Assembly (NCBI GenBank): GCA_009927835.1
Contig: RFMG01000144.1
Span: 1-40,722, forward strand
DNA from: Verrucomicrobiota bacterium
GTDB taxonomy: Bacteria; Verrucomicrobiota; Verrucomicrobiia; Methylacidiphilales; Verrucolacustridaceae
DNA: 40,722 nucleotides
Reading direction: 5' to 3'
Below, one piece after another: positions 38,966 to 40,722 of the stretch. Positions within the stretch are counted from its first letter, which is position 1; every line of letters starts with the position of its first letter. The translations under genes and the position numbers were made by a program. Below the pieces are notes generated by a model that made no database searches, was not told the DNA's origin, and saw nothing but the letters and a program-made list of their open reading frames with translations.

Positions 38966-40435
38966 TTGAAGACTCCCCATTTCCCTACTCATGAGTGCGG
39001 GGTCTTTGGGGTCTACAATCATACGAATGCGGCGGAGCTGACATACTATGGGCTTTATGCCCTTCAGCATCGGGGGCAGGAGAGTGCGGGGATTGTCACA
39101 GCGAAAGACGATGGAAAGGCTTTTGCGATCAAGCGTGGGATGGGTTTGGTGGGTCAGATTTTCAAGGAGAATGATTTAAAGGAGTTGGCGGGCACGCGGG
39201 CGATCGGGCATGTGCGATATTCGACAACAGGTTCGAGCACGATCAAGAATGCCCAGCCGCTGACGGTGGAAACGGGGCGTGGGCAGATTGCGATCGCCCA
39301 CAACGGAAACCTGGTGAATGCGGGGAAATTGCGCGACGAGCTGGAGGCAGCCGGATCGATTTTTCAGACGACGACCGACAGCGAGATCATTTTGCATCTC
39401 ATCTCGCGGCCCAACCCCGCGATCGGCGGGGGCGCCCTGGCGCAGGCACTTTCCCGAGTTCACGGTGCCTACTCCCTGGTGTTGATGGGGGAGAATGAGG
39501 TGATTGCGGCGCGGGATCCTTTCGGGTTCCGTCCGCTCGTGATCGGCAAGCTGGATGAGGCTTTTATTTTTTCGAGCGAGACGTGCGCTTTGGATCTGGT
39601 GGGGGCGGAGTTTGTGCGTGAGGTGGAGCCCGGGGAGATTGTGGTGGCGGATGAATCGGGGTTGCGCTCCTTCAAGCCCCATGCGGAGACGGCCCGGGAG
39701 GCGCTCTGTGTTTTTGAGTTTGTTTATTTTGCCAGGCCTGACAGCCAGATCGGGGGGCGAAACATCAGTCATGCACGGACCCGGATGGGGAGGGAGCTGG
39801 CGCGTTTGCATCCTGTGGAGGCGGACATTGTTGTGCCGGTTCCGGATTCCGGAACCTATGCGGCTTTGGGGTATTCGGAGCAGGCGGGAATTCCCTTGGA
39901 CCAGGCGTTCGTGCGGAATCACTACATTGGAAGATCGTTTCTGCAGCCGACCCAGCTGATCCGGGATTTCAACGTCCGGGTGAAGCTGAATCTGATTCGC
40001 ACGGCGGTGCAGGGAAAGCGAGTGGTGGTGGTGGACGATTCGATTGTCCGGGGGACGACCGCACGGGCACGGGTGACCAATTTGCGGGAGGCGGGAGCCA
40101 AAGAGGTGCATATCCGGGTGAGTTGTCCGCCCCACCGGTTTTCCTGCCACTACGGGATCGATTTTCCAGACCCGAAGGATCTTCTGGCGAACCGGATGAC
40201 ACGGGCGGAAATCACAAAATATCTGGGGGCGGATTCCCTGGGATATCTGGATGTGGACGGAATGGTGCGTGCGTGCGGGCTGCCCGCAAAAAAATTCTGC
40301 ATGGCCTGTTTCACGGGGGATTATCCTGTGGCGTTCGCTCCCGAGGACAGCAACAAGGAGATCCTGGAGCAGAGGAGAGAGCGATCGGTATCCCTCGTGC
40401 CGGAAGAGGAGAGTCGGCAGAGGTTTTTGCTCTGA
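38966..40435 (+). CDS. purF: Amidophosphoribosyltransferase (B. subtilis-type, predicted Fe-S and propeptide)
   Basis: TTG start; [69 protein letters not shown] and [11 protein letters not shown] cysteines. Confidence 0.96.
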   Translation: MKTPHFPTHECGVFGVYNHTNAAELTYYGLYALQHRGQESAGIVTAKDDGKAFAIKRGMGLVGQIFKENDLKELAGTRAIGHVRYSTTGSSTIKNAQPLTVETGRGQIAIAHNGNLVNAGKLRDELEAAGSIFQTTTDSEIILHLISRPNPAIGGGALAQALSRVHGAYSLVLMGENEVIAARDPFGFRPLVIGKLDEAFIFSSETCALDLVGAEFVREVEPGEIVVADESGLRSFKPHAETAREALCVFEFVYFARPDSQIGGRNISHARTRMGRELARLHPVEADIVVPVPDSGTYAALGYSEQAGIPLDQAFVRNHYIGRSFLQPTQLIRDFNVRVKLNLIRTAVQGKRVVVVDDSIVRGTTARARVTNLREAGAKEVHIRVSCPPHRFSCHYGIDFPDPKDLLANRMTRAEITKYLGADSLGYLDVDGMVRACGLPAKKFCMACFTGDYPVAFAPEDSNKEILEQRRERSVSLVPEEESRQRFLL

Positions 40436-40440
40436 GCGGG

Positions 40441-40722
40441 ATGGCGCGGGACGCTTACGCAAGGGCGGGGGTGGACATCAGCCTGGGCAACCGGGTGAAA
40501 TCCGGGATCGGGGCCATGGTCCGATCCACCCGACGTCCCGGGGTGATCGGGGGAATCGGGGGATTCGGGGGATGTTTCGACGGCAGGATAGCCGGTTACC
40601 GTCATCCCGTTCTGGTTGCGAGCATTGACGGGGTGGGCACGAAGCTCAAGATCGCACAGCAGGTGGGGAAACACGGGACCCTCGGGGAGGATTTGGTGAA
40701 TCACTGCGTGAACGACATTGCG
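40441..40722 (+). CDS. purM: Phosphoribosylformylglycinamidine cyclo-ligase PurM (partial, runs off window)
   Basis: Direct translation [30 protein letters not shown]...[37 protein letters not shown]; open to the window end. Confidence 0.93.
   Translation, partial: MARDAYARAGVDISLGNRVKSGIGAMVRSTRRPGVIGGIGGFGGCFDGRIAGYRHPVLVASIDGVGTKLKIAQQVGKHGTLGEDLVNHCVNDIA

Noticed and set aside
39176-40462. 428-aa antisense ORF opposite purF
   Set aside because: Shadow ORF of purF with biased composition and no domain signal.

Overview
The window looks like a bacterial chromosome segment of Verrucomicrobiota type. That assignment is inferred from an Akkermansia-like Amuc_1098-1102 pilus gene set. Most of it is recognisable core genome: ruvB, an Mla-type lipid ABC transporter (mlaE/F/D-like) with ispD, metH, lptF/G-like and gmhA-like genes, rpsP-khpA-trmD-rplS-rnhB-yraN-comM, DUF192, moeB-rhodanese, serA, purB, purSQLF and the start of purM, plus tRNA-Glu(UUC) and tRNA-Phe(GAA). 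The parts most worth follow-up are: (1) a 1.3 kb cluster at the left end encoding three small secreted Cys-rich proteins. One is a 42-aa metallothionein-like peptide missing from the ORF track; another has an exactly duplicated C-x3-C-x2-CC-x5-CC motif. (2) A pilMNOPQ-like operon (12-21 kb) with tandem paralogous secretins, the second interrupted by two compensating indels. (3) A 14-nt repeat occurring three times at an exact 61-nt period with an associated hairpin (33.3-33.5 kb), next to a small secreted STFK/SIN/KTG serine acyl-enzyme-like protein. (4) A two-domain orphan protein at 29.9-31.0 kb with a degenerate P-loop-like N-terminus and a nucleoside-deoxyribosyltransferase-like C-terminus, next to an octamer-based inverted repeat. 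Four single-base frame breaks (metH, secretin 2 twice, rnhB) suggest assembly indels or genuine lesions and need read-level checking. All family calls are by eye from the supplied translations; no searches were run.
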